This document shows, one piece after another, positions 1 to 12,942 of a DNA stretch of 64,000 nt. The stretch is taken from positions 42,799,201 through 42,863,200 of the forward strand of contig NC_065887.2 in NCBI RefSeq assembly GCF_932274485.2, in the 5' to 3' direction. A program made the translations under genes and the position numbers. The notes beneath the pieces were generated by a model. The model did no database searches. It worked only from the letters and a program-made list of their open reading frames with translations, and was not told the DNA's origin. Each line of letters starts with the position of its first letter. Position 1 is the first letter of the stretch. This DNA is from Patella vulgata. Taxonomy: Eukaryota; Mollusca; Gastropoda; Patellidae.

Positions 1-231
1 TATTATCCACGCTGAGTCGGGCAGTTAAGAGTCAGTTTTAAAAAAGTTCTGGACGTTCCGGGCGAAAGCATCAAATTTTCCACAGGTGATATCTAATACT
101 ACCTAAACTTTTTATTTAGCCATCGTGGATCTTCAGCTTCTAAACCACTTAGAATCCAAATTTTGGTGTCTAAACCCACTTTTACAGGGCCAAGGATTAC
201 AATTATATAATCTAGAAAATGGACAATGAGA

Positions 232-713
232 AACATCAATTAAAAACCATATTCTCACAATTAAAACCATATTCTCACAATTAAAAAACATATTCTCACA
301 ATTAGAAACTCATTCTCACCATCAATTAGAAACCATATTCTCACAATTAGAAACTCATTCTCACAATTAAAACCATATTCTCACAAATAGAAACTCATTC
401 TCACCATCAATTAGAAACCATATTCTCACAATTAGAAACTCATTCTCACAATTAAAAAACATATTTTCACAATTAGAAATTCATTCTCATCATCAAACAT
501 ATTCCCACCATTAGAAACTTATTCCCACCATTAGAAACCCATGTTCACATATTCTCACAATTAGAAACATATTCTCGCAATTAGAAACATATTCTCATTC
601 TCACAATTAGAAACATATTTTCTCACAATTAGAAACATATTCTCGCAATTAGAAGCATATTCTCACAATTAGAAACATATTCGCACAATTAGAAACATAT
701 TCTCACAACGAGA
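232..713. repeat. Minisatellite, about 21-bp AT-rich unit
   Basis: Tandem array of a variable unit of the form ATTAGAAACATATTCTCACA, with interspersed variants carrying CATTCTCACCATC. Over twenty imperfect copies can be read. There is no coding potential. Confidence 0.9.
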
Positions 714-721
714 GTAGATAT

Positions 722-2277
722 ACAGATACAACACGGTCAATTGCAATCCTTACGCAAGATACATTTTCACATCGTCATTTTGAGCACAAATAAAATGTTA
801 ATTCAAACATAATCGGTTTAGTTGCACGTGGTGTTAAATACGTGAGGGCCATTTTGGTGAGGTATGCCTATATAACAAGAGAACTGAAACGCCAGTAGCG
901 TAGGAGAAAAGTGCATAACAAAACATTAAAACAAATCATCGTGTTGGCAGTTTACCAGTTAATGTAACTGATGGCCGTAACTATATACGCTATCTAATAT
1001 TTACTTCTTGTCCCAGAAAATAGTTTTATATTGTATAGGTCTCTGGTACCTACCGACTCTTTAATAAAATCTTTCGTTTAATCGACACGTCCATTGCCTG
1101 TGAAATATTGTGATATTTCTGTTTAGTGCATGATATATGTTACCTATGATTGTGTTTAATTCTGTCGCACGACTGTATATTATGGAGGAAGTGTATCATG
1201 TACTTTCATTTTTACCATATTCGTTTGTTAAAATGTGAAATGGGCATATTTTATTAGAACGGATTTTTGATAAAACAAAATATTTTTAGGTTTTACATGT
1301 TTCAATAGTGCAGTTATTAACATTCCATGCCGACATGTCAAAGGGAGATAACTTATCAAGAATTATTTAATTACCAGACATTTTTAAAGTTATCAAGAAT
1401 TATTTAATTACTATACATTTTTAATTAAAGACGTGTATTTAGTGTTGAACTGTGTGTCTGTTGGATATAATTTGTGATATATCTATAGGAAGGTATGCTG
1501 CAGCTTTGACAGCGTATTAATAATTAAAGACAACGCTGTCTTTTGTTTTCAGGGGGAATCACGTGTTACATCCCATAGTAATTATCTCACATGATGTAAG
1601 GACTGGTCAGCCAATGAAGGTGTAGATTCTGCAGTATTTCACCCCGGCTTATGTGACTAGGTATGGGCCAGGTTGAGGCCCGGCGTGCTAGGCTATTGAG
1701 CTGTTTGGATAGTAAGTGAATCCCAAACATTACCGTATTTACCTATTGACTTGGCAAACTGAAGCATGGGCCTCCAACATCAGATTGGTTTCCCCTGGAC
1801 TATGTGTCTAATATTTCTCAAATGCACTGGAGTCGCATACATCTGTTATCTTCCTGTGTATGTGATGTGGTGGAGGTAGAAGGGTTCCCATAAGTAGAAT
1901 AGCCGAGAGTCTCCGTTCTCAAAATCCGACACTGATCCTAAAGCCCCATATTAGCATTTTGAGCTGTTCGTCTTGTTGATCACCAGATAGTATTGTGCTG
2001 ACTCAGCAAGCCGGTGTAAGGTGTTTTATATATGAATATACTTTATATACAGTGTAAAAGACGACCACAAATTGTCCAGATATCCAAATTCGACCGAAGC
2101 CATCCCCAATCGACGTGATTTGGTGGGGGTTTTTTTATCGTTTAATGCTTGTATTAAAGGTGTTTAACATCCTGTGTTTTAGTTTTATTATTAAGCTAAC
2201 AATGTGCGGGTAATATTTACCCCGGGTTGTCGTCTCATGTAAAACGACGAGACTACATTTTATTCGTCGGTCCTGTG
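722..2277. other. Non-coding stretch, no gene seen
   Basis: AT-rich sequence with no recognisable exon or known repeat. A roughly 40-bp direct duplication containing TTATCAAGAATTATTTAATT lies at about 1355-1430. Confidence 0.5.
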
Positions 2278-2466
2278 GGCGCTACCGTTGTAAAACACAG
2301 AAGGCGCTACCGTAGTCAAACCCAGTAGACGCTACCGTACGTAGTCAAACCCAGTAGACGCTACCGTACGTAGTCAAACCCAGTAGGCGCTACCGTAGTC
2401 AAACCCAGTATACGCTACCGTACGTAGTCAAACCCAATATGAGCTACCGTAGTCAAACCTATTAGG
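2278..2466. repeat. Minisatellite, about 29-bp unit
   Basis: About six copies of a unit containing CGCTACCGTACGTAGTCAAA and CCCAGTAGA. Some units lack the second CGTA. Confidence 0.9.
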
Positions 2467-2469
2467 TGC

Positions 2470-4575
2470 GTCTCATTTAACATAAAGATTCAATCGGGAA
2501 TCCAGTTCCTTAACGCCACCAACTTGCCCCAAGAGTACAAATTGGCCATATGTTCTATTTGTTTGTTTACAACATAATGGTAATTTCATCTAATACTTGG
2601 CCCAACTTACTGCTTGCAATAATGAGCCAAATATCGAGCATATCGGGATAGAAATAGACACCCAAAAGTAAAACCCTTTTTTTTATGGAAACGTATATTT
2701 AAATGAAATTTGTTTAATATACATATCGTAGATTTCAAATCGAATATGTTCCAATTACAAATACGATTGATGGATTTGGGGCAAGAGAGTGTTGTGTCTC
2801 CTTTTGTGTGTCACGAAATCCAAGGTCCGTCCGTTTAGTATTACTGCGATCGGCAATATGGAAGACCAAATGGGACAATATTACTGCGATCGACAATAGT
2901 GTTGATCTTGCCTTGGACTTTTAGTGATGTGTGTGATCTCCCAGTGACTACAGGTCGACAATGCAACTTTTATACTTACAGAAGACACCAAATTGGTAAT
3001 GACAAATTCCTCCGCTCTCAAGAATAGCAATCGACTTGAATTGGATTTGATCTAGGTAGTATGAAATCCCGGATGAGCTCTGTCTATAGACAAAATCAAA
3101 CGTATTTTATACGCGTGGGCGTATTATATGGGCATCCTATGCGTCCGTCGGCGGTAGAAGCTGTTACGACAGAGCGTTTTCAAATGGGATGTGAGGCATT
3201 TTGGTCACGCGAGGAGAAGCCCTATTGATATACAACCTTCTACGTTCTGGAGTTTGGTCACTATTGAAGTTTTCCTTTCGAATAAGCTGCTCTGTTGATG
3301 TATCTCCACACTATTTTTATATTTTTTGGCACCGTAAGAAAAAAGAAATTCTATAATGTCATCTCGTAAGTTTGATAAACATCGGCGGAGTCTTTATGAT
3401 AACCCTGCTGTTCTGTTGCTGATAGACCGCTCCCCTAATGCATTAACGCTAAATTAAAGAGAACACTAAAGTATCCTGTGCAGGACACTGAGGTTGGCCA
3501 TTTGTGGGTTGAGCTGTATCAATCTATGGATAATTGACCAGTGTTTCATATTTTGAATCAGAGAATAAGTTCCAGAGTACTCGTGCTATGTCAGATCGTA
3601 TTAAAGTTGTTTGTTTATACAACAGGAATATCTAAGAAGCCATGCGCATTTTTGTTTTACCGATTTCTCCGTTATCCTCAAGTATCGCCAGTTTGAATGC
3701 CAGGGTTATTGGCCAAGAAGACAACGATATTGGTGAGGTCGATATCCATGATCAATCGCTTTAAATATAGACCACAGAGAAAACCCACGTGTACCATTAA
3801 AATGTGATCTATACATGTTTCGTAGTTCGACTACGCCATTGCACCCGTCTCATATGCCAAAGACAAATAAAGTCACTCAAACTTAATTTCTTTTCTATTA
3901 ATGCACGTAACATCTTAAACATAAATAAATTGTATACTATAAGAACTAATTAAACATGTCCCGCCCAATTTTAGAGTGTTCCGCCCTAAATAAATATCTC
4001 CCAATATCTCGAAATATTTCGACAATTATACCGCAATAAGTATATATATATATATAACAAGTATTAACTTACCGCCTTACATTAATAGTCCCTAAATAAA
4101 CAACCGTGTTGTATTTTACAAGTTATAATTATTTAACCAAAACAAAAAAAAATAGACTGACAAACTGACAATATGACGCCATTAAATCCGGGCATTCTTG
4201 GGTCCAAAATAGGTAGACATTCTTTCGTAGTCACGAAAATGTGACAAGCATCATAGTCACCAGTGCAGAAGGGTTGAGAGCTGTCAGCCTTCACCTTGGA
4301 AATATCAAGGGAAATAATTTGAACATCTGGAGGCAGACCACATTGACTACTAAATAAATGTTAAAAACCGTTCTCCAGCTATTCCAGGCCATGAGTTTAA
4401 AGTAGAACAATATGGCCTTATTTTTATCGTTACCTTTGACAACCTGATTTTCACCCATAACGCCATTAATTCCCCCCCCCCCACCATATACATTAAGTGA
4501 CGAAAGAAATAAATAAACATTCAATGTTTTAACCACCCCACCTCCCAACACACCCACACAGACACACACATATTT
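2470..4575. other. Non-coding stretch, no gene seen
   Basis: No exon, SINE or clear tandem repeat could be supported. It holds short homopolymer tracts (poly-C near 4475) and a small TA microsatellite near 4040. Confidence 0.45.
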
Positions 4576-4579
4576 ATAT

Positions 4580-5066
4580 CTTAGATTGGTCCTCACAGCA
4601 GGATTTTTTTTCTTATTTAGATTGGCCCCATGACAAGGTCTTTTATTCAGATTGATGTCACAGCAGCATTTTCTTCAACAACAACAGAATGTTCTTGTAA
4701 GTTATAACCCCGCAGGAATTTTGCTCAGATTACCCCCCAGCGGGATTTTTCTGTAGATTAGCGCTTACAGCACGATTTTGTAAAGATTGCATGGTCCTGT
4801 CTATTTATATTTTTATAATAATATTAGTATTTCTATGGACCCAGTGATTTTATATAGATTGACCCCTCATAGCAGCATTTTTATTCGGATTACCCCCCAC
4901 AACAGGAGTTTTCTTAAGATTGGTGCCCACACCATTATTCACTATAAATTACCCGCACCCCCACACACACTCAAAGCAGGACTGATTTATATTGGTTCAG
5001 ATTGGCCCTCACAGCAGGATGTAATTCTATAGGTTGATCCCAACAGTAAGATTTTCTATAGATTAC
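4580..5066 (+). repeat. Degenerate minisatellite, about 40-bp unit
   Basis: Roughly ten diverged units share the core AGATTGNCCCYCACAGCAGG followed by a T-rich stretch. Unit length varies. The array abuts a core-repeat element at its right edge. Confidence 0.7.
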
Positions 5067-5256
5067 TATATTTCAAAGTGATCATGGGCCATAACTCTGA
5101 CAGTAATTAGAGGAAATCGCTGAAAATCAATAGGATTCTTCGTCTCATCATGACCTTAAACACTATGTATAAATTTAAAGCCAATTTAAAGCAATTATGG
5201 ATGCCAGGCGGACGGATGGGGGCGACGGTAATATACGACCACATTTCAATATGGGC
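5067..5256 (-). mobile_element. Core-repeat element fragment (150-bp family, one core plus terminus)
   Basis: One reverse-oriented copy of the 150-bp core that forms the array at 18.2-19.8 kb, followed by the family terminus. Read on the minus strand the terminus is TTTTTATACGCCCA, then a GTGGTCGTATA arm and a segment containing GTCGCCCCCATCCGTC. The end could fold as a hairpin. Confidence 0.65.
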
Positions 5257-5399
5257 GTATAAAAAGAGTAGGTGTTAGTAGTAACAAGTACCTTGATGCT
5301 GACCATGAGTAATACAATTGTCATCTCATCTCTATGGATTACATACTGGACCTGATGGAGGCCTACTGTCACTAGGTAATTGAACTAAATCTGAAACAA

Positions 5400-5570
5400 A
5401 ATAAAAGTGTTACAAGAGACAGCGAGAGAGAGAGAGAGAGAGAGAGACTAGTATGGGTGTCAAAAGTATTTGAATAATTCAGTTAAACACTTAAGGCCAG
5501 TGATCTTTAGCTGTTGGAGAACACCGAAGAACAACGAGAAACGTCACAAGGTTGGACAGGCGCTTCAAGA
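5400..5570 (-). mobile_element. Degenerate SINE-II copy
   Basis: A GA microsatellite at 5423-5448 is followed by sequence distantly matching the reverse complement of SINE-II (see 49500-49795), including the caaggttggacaggcg segment. It is very diverged, so the call is tentative. Confidence 0.35.
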
Positions 5571-5752
5571 AGGGGAATTCATAATATATATGATAAATTA
5601 ATAATATAGGTCCTCTTGAAACTGCTTGACATCACTAACCCAGCCTCGGTGGAATTCTCGCTACTCAACCTAGGGATGAAGATTTTAAGAATATAGATCT
5701 AAATGAGCAGATTGTCTTGGAACTCAATTTATAAGATGGCGATCCCCTACAG

Positions 5753-5910
5753 TATTTTATTAGCGCTTATGATGTAGTGTTAAATTATCTTCAAGAATCG
5801 CCAACAGTTCATTTTGATAGTTCTCCACCAGTTATTGAGCATCTATGGCTGACAAAAGGTGATTTAGTAAACATCTCCGTTCATGGTGTTGAGGAACTCA
5901 ACAAGATGGT
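5753..5910 (+). CDS. Internal exon, putative large secreted mollusc protein
   Basis: The 158-bp open exon lies between an acceptor (CCCCTACAG) and a donor (GTAAGT at 5911), ending in phase 2. It encodes 52 residues including FDSSPPVIEHLWLTKGDLVN. The pattern 'D-T/S-SPP-(I/V)..LW' followed by an alternating beta-strand pattern recalls the repeated extracellular beta-domains of large uncharacterised secreted or membrane proteins common in molluscs and cnidarians. That family match is from memory. A stop codon upstream in this frame supports the acceptor chosen. Flanking exons on the 5' side were not found, so the gene is partial here. The function is unknown. Confidence 0.45.
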
Positions 5911-6204
5911 GTAAGTTTCCATTCGACTATTTTTAATTTAAATTAATTAAGCATGGGTCGTAGTTTGCTGATGGCACATTTAGATCCCTGTTCAAGTTCT
6001 AACAGGAAGATTGTAGTTTATACACAAATTAATCACCAATTTTATGTGTATTAGGGATCGTTCATACCGTCTTGTTTTTTTTTTAAAAAAACATTTCGAG
6101 TAGTTGCGCGTTGAAGAGTCGGTATTATTCAACTTGCTACCCAGTTTCAAAGATTACCTATATACGTGGTGTCAACTACGTCATTGGCTAGATTATCCGG
6201 TTTC

Positions 6205-6604
6205 TATACCTCCACATTTTCATGTGGACGTAATTTGTCATCGCCCCTGTCCGTCTGCCCGACCGTCCGGACATCCGTTCACATTTTTTTTGTTGATACC
6301 ATACTAGTCACGATTGTTATCTGATTTTGACGAAACTTGAAATATAGGTTTACATCGAAAAGATCGCGGTTCCTGTCGAATTTGGAATTCAACGAGCCGT
6401 CACCTCATGGATTATGGCCCCTGATTGTACGAAACATTACGTGTTTAGCTTGTGGACACTCTAAAAGTAACACTTTTGATCAGATGTTGATATTGTCGCA
6501 TGTTGGATCGTAACATGGTCACCGATTGTACGAAAACCGCTTTTTATTTGCTTATTTTCTGTCCATCTCTTCTAAAATGTGGACGTATCTTGCATGACAA
6601 CCGC
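6205..6604 (+). mobile_element. Core-repeat element, short copy
   Basis: It starts with a degenerate terminal hairpin (CCACATTTTCATGTGGACGT) followed by the TCGCCCCTGTCCGTC segment. Inside are two to three core units with GATTTTGACGAAACTTGAAA. It ends in AAAATGTGGACGTATCTTGC and CAACCGC, the same right end as the copy at 46.9-47.97 kb. Confidence 0.7.
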
Positions 6605-6889
6605 TTGTATACGTTATCATATACAAATTCTAATGTATTCAGTCAGAGTGTGTAATAAGGGAGGTAAATAGTCTTAAGACAAGATGTCGAAACCCCTGAA
6701 ATTAATTTAAAAATTGCCATTCCAGAAAAATCCTTTTGCATTGTAATATTTCACTCTTCAAGGATCATATCATATCATATCTATGCTGGGTTTTTTTTTT
6801 AGATCCTCATATTTGGTTATCATAATGACTGAATTACGGGATATATTAATGGAAGGGGCGTATCTCTTTCTTGACTTTAGTTCCATACG

Positions 6890-8856
6890 GCCACAGATCA
6901 CTAAAGATTTCCCCATTGACTCCAATGTTAATTCTCGTATCTTAGACCGGCTATTACTTTTTCCCAAATTTTCTTTGGGTAGAACGCTTTCTACCACAGA
7001 TGGAGCAACATGTGGCAATCACTTGCCCAAAAGCACGTATGAGGTTTTTCATGAAAAACTTGAGATACACAAGCTGGAAGTAGAGACATGTAAACATGCA
7101 ATTTCAACCTAACCGACCTCTCAACTTCCTACCCCCTGAACATGCCACTGATTGAATCAATCTAATCTTTGGTTGCAGAACTAACATTACCAAAGGAATC
7201 TGTCTAACAGTTAAGTTTTACCATCCCCGGCTAACATATGCACATATAAACTAAAATATGTGCAATAAATATGAATTATGGTTAAAAATAGGCCTTGATG
7301 AATGAAAAAATGCCATATTTGGTCTATGATCACCCCTCTGTAACAGAAGGGTCACAGAATACACAAATTTAGGAATACTTCAATGTTTCCAACATCTCAA
7401 ACCTCAGATGCATCTAACAAATTTGTATTGCAATACTTGTGCTGAAGCAAGATGTCTTGAACTTTATATTAATTTCCTGAAAAAATGAAGTCAAAAAAGT
7501 AGTTATGACAGAGTTGACAACATAAAAAGAGGCCCGAAAAGGAGAAAAAATAACATTTTATTGTTCTATAGGCAACATAAATGCAACAAACACCACAAAT
7601 CCTAGATTTTGATAAGAAAATATTGAACATTAAGCTGACATTTACACATCTACACCAGTTTTATATCCGGGTGTGGTCTCATTGGCCTGAAATGCCTCAG
7701 GGTTCTAATTTGACTCTGAACAAAAAGGGTTAGAAATCCTTGAAATGTACAAAAACAACCACTATTTTTTGGTGAAAAATAACATTCTTGACTGTAAGTC
7801 AACCACAAATTCCAATTACTATCATTTAAATGTCAACACAAGTGCATTTAAATCTCTCAAAATACATTAATAAAAAAAGGGTGGGGTGGGGCATTTATAG
7901 CCTCTCTTAACACTATGGCGGAGTGAAAAATGTCTAGAAAGACTAGAACATTGCTTTCTACATGACGGAAATGCAAGAATTTAATATTTCAAAGAAGAAA
8001 AATTGCTTGTTCTGGGTAAAATAGCGGCAAAATTGAGCCAACCCCTGTTTAGAACATTTTGTACAAACCCATCTGCTGTACATTATTAACTCAGTGTTAC
8101 CAATTTTCAATTTTCTGTAGGAAAGCTGGAGCTATTTCTCCACCTGACAAATATGTAGATCCCATCTCAGTTATATTAGCAAATGAAAATAAGGGCATTT
8201 TTAGACATTTTGACTCATTTAAGTAGTCATGAAAAGATTAATTTCTACATCGAAATGGAGGGGGAATCTCGAGATTTTTTGTGAATATTCCTGATTTTTA
8301 GACAAAATTTGGTGAAATTACAATACTGTTCACTGTATCTGTGCTTTCTGAGGTTGAATAAGCCAAAATTGGGCATTAAAATATTTTACTTACTGTTAAA
8401 AATTAAATAAAAATTGAAAATTTAGAAATTTGCAGTAAAATCACAATTTTTCTCCAAACTTTGATTTTTTTTTTTTTTTTTTAAAGTAACTTTTTTTAGT
8501 TTTTCTGTAGCCAAACTATTTTATTCATATTTTCTGAGAATAATTTAATCTTCATATTTTCAAAACTAAGGCATATCAGTCATGGCCTTATCACACACAG
8601 ACAGGCCACAGATCACTAAAGATTTCCCCATTGACTCCAATGTTAATTCTCGTATCTTAGACCGGTTCTTACTTTTTCCCAAATTTTCGTTGGGTAGAAC
8701 TCTTTCTACCACAGATCGAGCAACATGTGGCAACCACTTGCCAAAAACCACGTATGAGGTTCTTCATGAAAAACTTGAGATACATAAGCTGGAAGTATAG
8801 ACAAGTAAACATGCAATTTCAGGCCCTACATTTCAACCTAACCGACCTCTTGTATC
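6890..8856. repeat. Pair of about 245-bp direct repeats around a 1.5-kb interior
   Basis: Positions 6890-7130 and 8605-8856 are close copies, both beginning GCCACAGATCACTAAAGATT and ending near CAACCTAACCGACCTCT. The 1.5 kb between them (7130-8604) is AT-rich and has no recognisable protein. They could be the ends of a degraded element or a duplicated repeat. No family is assigned. Confidence 0.6.
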
Positions 8857-9026
8857 CTTCCGCATCAAAATTATGAATATTCACCAAAACCTGGCAGAAA
8901 ATGTATTTGCAAACCCTTTTCTTCGATTCTACACCAAAAAGTCAACAAAAACCGCCATGCAAAAGGGGGAAAAAGGAAAAGGGAGAGGAAGACTGAAAAT
9001 AGCTTGCGTAGGAATATTTGGTGATC

Positions 9027-9074
9027 TGTGTCGAGTGAACGTTAAACCCCAGTTCTCTCTCACACACACATTTT
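9027..9074 (+). mobile_element. SINE-II 3' tail fragment
   Basis: It matches the SINE-II 3' end: TGTGTCGAGTGAACGTTAAA, then CCCC and a CTCTCT/CACACA tail. The 5' part is absent. Confidence 0.6.
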
Positions 9075-9389
9075 AGAAATAGGCAAGTAATGTACAAGTG
9101 AAAATGTAGTTACAATAAGTGCGTTTGGACAAATATAAAAATATTGAGTGAGTTTTCTATGTCGTCAATTCCGTGCAATAAGACAGTGGTGTTTCGATGG
9201 GTAGTCGGTACCATAACTGATAGGAATGACCTGGGTATACAAATAGGACCACCACGTGTTTATGAATAGCAGTAAGCTGATTATGTATTGGTATAACCTT
9301 GTAAAATGTAATTCTAAATATGGACAGGTTTGTGTCTTTACGTAAAGGCTGATCCGTCAAATATTACCTTTGCTGAATTAATGTTTCAG

Positions 9390-9560
9390 AACATTGACGA
9401 ATGTGAAAGGTTAAACGTAAATACAAGGGAACCAACACAAACAGTGAAACCAGGTCATGGTATCTTAAGTAATTTAAGTAAAGGTGACCATGACAATGAT
9501 TATCATATAGACGTTACAGTTATAACTAATGCTCATATGTCAACTACTGTCACCAAAACG
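9390..9560 (+). CDS. Internal exon, same putative secreted protein
   Basis: The open exon of 171 bp (57 codons, phase 0) lies between an acceptor (TTAATGTTTCAG) and a donor (GTAAAA). It encodes NIDECERLNVNTREPTQT, then VKPGHG and HDNDYHIDVTVITNAHMSTT. The 'HDNDYxIxVTVxN.A..' pattern is what I recall following the 'TSPPxI..LWLTKGD' segment in large uncharacterised mollusc extracellular proteins, so this exon is probably part of the same gene as 5753-5910. The two do not join directly in phase (the first ends in phase 2), so at least one exon between them is missing or unrecognised. The 3' part of the gene was not found. Confidence 0.45.
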
Positions 9561-9599
9561 GTAAAATACAAAATTGGGCTCAGACTGTTTTTAAGTATT

Positions 9600-10505
9600 A
9601 TTTAACAGCTAAATTAAACAGTTAGTATTCTCCTGCAGAAGTAATCAACCACTTCCATTGATCACCAATGAATAGTTCATAGTCCGGCAGAACTATGGCT
9701 GAACCTGGAAATTGTATACAAAGTTTTTTATGATTGATTTTAGTAGCTTAGGTTGTCCTCTTTCAGAATCTGCCGGGTGAACCTCGGTCACCCTTGGGCG
9801 TTTTGAGAAATTCAAGATGGCGTCCAAGACGACCGCCACATCAAATAACCCCCTATAGCTCCCATAGTATTTATTCTAGGGTGATAATTTTGGTGTCTAA
9901 AGGTATTTTTCTGGGGTCAGGGAAACCACTGAAATCATTTATTATGTGGTGGGGTGATTAGATGATAGTAAAATTAAACATGCCAGACATTATGGCCCTT
10001 TAACTCATTAGCGGTTGTTGGGGCGATTATTTCACCTAACCAAACTAAATCTAGAGACAAACTATATATTTCTGGACATAGGAACGTATGAGTAATAAGA
10101 TAACACCACACACAATCTTATCAGGGGCACCAGGGCCACATGGGTTGGTCCTGAAAAGGGAGACACAAGCTGTTTGTTGAACATTTAAAAAAACAAATTC
10201 TACCCGCAAAACAGGAGGAACATAACCTCCACAAAACTAGGTGATATCCAGTTTAATCCTTTAGAGGAGTATCTGGCTGCAACCTGTGACAGCACAGGCG
10301 CAAAATATTGTATATTCTAAGCCATCCCTAGTGCAGCTACAAGCACACGTACTACATGAGCTGTCACTCTTGCATCCACATCTGATGAGTCACCTAGTTT
10401 TTTGTTGTTTTTATTATATTTATTATAGTGGTGATAACGCGGACACGACACAAACTAGATCAGTTGGGAACTACCATATGATTCAGTTTTTTTTTCGAAA
10501 TTTCG
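9600..10505. other. Non-coding stretch, no gene seen
   Basis: No supported exon. A segment at about 9765-10005, containing CAAGATGGCGTCCAAGACG, has the look of a dispersed repeat, but there is no second copy in this window. Confidence 0.4.
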
Positions 10506-10508
10506 CTT

Positions 10509-10625
10509 AAGCGCATTGGGCTTTAGCCGTGGGAGGAAACCGGAGAAAACCCACCAGGCTGGACATTGACCCTTCTCCTTGCCACGTATAAACGGGGAAT
10601 GGACACCACGCCACTTAACTCCCTG
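10509..10625 (-). mobile_element. SINE-II fragment
   Basis: It matches the reverse complement of SINE-II: GTGGGAGGAAACCGGAGAAA, then a CCACCAGGCTGGACA segment and the degraded B-box side. Head and tail are missing. Confidence 0.6.
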
Positions 10626-10756
10626 GTAGATCAAGGTAAATGTACATGTTTATCAAGAATATAGGTGTCATCTGTAACACAATTCATTGAATTGAAAGTT
10701 GTTCCTGTTCAGCATTGTGTAATGTTTTCTTTGTCAATTGTAGGCTTGACGAGAAG

Positions 10757-10905
10757 AAATGGGTTTTAACGTCCTACTTTTCTGCACCAACGAGACTAAT
10801 GAAGATGGGCATACGCGTACGCGATGCAGTGTGCTACGGGGTATTGGGAACTTTTATGCCAGTGGAGAACAGTAGGACGTTAAACCCCATTTCATTTTTA
10901 ACGGT
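10757..10905. mobile_element. Two SINE-I tail fragments in inverted orientation
   Basis: 10757-10820 is a minus-strand SINE-I tail (TTTTAACGTCCTACTTTTCT, then CTAATGAAGATGGGCATACG). 10857-10905 is a plus-strand tail (CAGTAGGACGTTAAACCCCA, then TTTCATTTT). The internal parts of both copies are lost, which leaves a small foldback. Confidence 0.6.
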
Positions 10906-11520
10906 AGAATTTGGTTTATATTTTACAGTAGTCCAGTCACCTATACAAATATTTAATTTATATTACAGGATTTTAAAAGTTCGTTTAAATACCGGTAAAG
11001 GCTTTGCTTCCTAAGATGACCCCAGCTCTACCAAAGGGGGAGGGGTGTGTAATACATATGGATTGTCCAACGAGAAGGTTGTTCTGACCAACGAATAAGT
11101 TGTACTGACCAACGAATAAGTTATATTACCTGCCCATAAAGGTGGGATGTTATTTTACTAGTATGCTTAATTATGCATATAAAACCAGGGATTATCAGGT
11201 ATAATGTGAAGCTATAAATAACCAAACAAAACTAAAATACCTCTGTTTACAGTAGTTGCCCTACCGACCCTATTTCTTCAACCCAATCGCCGCGCTTGAA
11301 CTTATTAGATTCAAAAAATCAATCTTAGCGTGATTTTCTACAGACAAATTCCATCACTGAAATTTCGATATTTACAACAGTCCGAATCGGCATTATCTTC
11401 CAGAACCTTGCTCGGTAATTAAGCTGGAATATTTAATTAAAATGAAATGATGAAACCTTTATATTGCAGGTATCGATACCTAATTTCTTTGAGTGACATT
11501 TAGTAATTGAACAGTAACAC

Positions 11521-11636
11521 ACTACAAACTATTTATGGAATAACAATTATTGGTTTAACATGCAACCTTTCGGCGATGATGCTCTCGTTTTACATGTTTA
11601 TAAACCAGTATTTGTTATTCCATAAAAAGTTTGTAG
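11521..11636. repeat. Inverted repeat, 24-25-bp arms
   Basis: The left arm, 11521-11545, contains TATGGAATAACA. The right arm, 11613-11636, is its near reverse complement, TGTTATTCCATAAAAAGTTT. The arms are separated by about 67 bp. Confidence 0.65.
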
Positions 11637-12201
11637 ATTAGTTTAAACAATATTTTATTCAATAAAATTTATTGGATTAGACAACAGGCAAAAGTCTTTA
11701 TAAGTATCCCCAAAGATATAAAATAGTTAATCTTATGTTTACAATAAACAATGGTGGACATATTATGTATATACAGTAAGTAACAAACATATATATTAGT
11801 TCGGTATAGTCGCTAGACGGCACAGACCATGACCAATTAAACCTTCGGAAGGAGTAGATTTACATCGATTTCTTTTGAAGAATTCCGTGTTATCTTTTTT
11901 AAGCCATTAACGGTGTTTTAAACGAATGTTAAAGATTATATGCCGTTAACTATATTCAATCTGAATTAAGTTCACTGATACTTTTGAAAAAGGAACAAGA
12001 TATGAATGAAATCAAGATGTTCCAGTAGCCCGTGGCCAGGAACCACCCCAAAACGACACCGATATGTCAATATTAAAGACACAGTACATAAACGAGGAAT
12101 CCCCACTCACGGGGTAGTCTAATTTAATGAAATTAAAATGAGAATAAAGTTGAAATTTATCTGAATTTTAGTTAATTCGCTATACCAGGGATTACGTTCG
12201 G

Positions 12202-12942
12202 TTAAGGCCCGGTCCCACTGCACTTACGGATGCAAAGAGGATGTAAAACGGGGGAAAAAACGTGCCCTCCGTTTGAAAACGCCATGCATCTGTTGTGTAC
12301 TCATTCCATACGTGTTTCATACGCTCTATCCATCGAACATTCGTTCACTTTGATTTCATCCGCGCCAAAAGTTTTGAGCTGCACAAAACTTTTATATCTG
12401 CCGTGTACGATGTAAATGCGCGACATATACGAGCACCAAACGTTCCATGTCCGTTATCGTCCGTTAAACGTCCACTGTATCCTCTCTGCATCCTCTGGGC
12501 ATCCTGGCAACTCACATCCGCTCCAGTTGAAAACGGAAAGAGGGAGGAAAGATAAGGTACATGGAACGTCTATACATCGTTAGTAGCACGGAAATAGAAA
12601 GGATGCAAGCGTATGCATCTCGTATATAAAGTTTTCAAAACGGACAAAGCGTTTGTATCTGGGATATATCTGGTATATTGAAGGATGCCTGGAGTTTGCC
12701 TAACCCATTCGGAGCTGTCATCCACTTCCATCCGCTAGGCTTCCGATGAACATCCATTTAACATCCCCGCTACATACTTCCCACGTTCGTTCTTTTCCGT
12801 TCTGTTTTCGCAAATTTTCGTCAATTTTGTCCATTTCTGGAGCGGATGAAAACGGATGGAATCACCCCCGAAGGTTTGCTCGTCCGCTGTTTCTTTTTTG
12901 CATACGTTTTGTGTCCATCGGCCACTGGGACCTGGCCTTTAA
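12202..12942. mobile_element. TTAA-flanked MITE with inverted ends
   Basis: The element is bounded by TTAA at 12202-12205 and 12939-12942. Inside are imperfect terminal inverted repeats: GGCCCGGTCCCACTG on the left, and AGGCCAGGTCCCAGTG read from the right. The interior is full of variants of GGATGNAAACGGA and its complement. TTAA target sites are typical of piggyBac and Kolobok relatives. There is no transposase. Confidence 0.65.

Noticed and set aside
232-713. CRISPR-like array
   Set aside because: Units are contiguous without unique spacers, in eukaryotic DNA. A simple minisatellite.
6890-8856. LTR element bounded by the 245-bp direct repeats
   Set aside because: No primer-binding site, polypurine tract, target duplication or retroviral protein could be recognised, so the pair is left unclassified.
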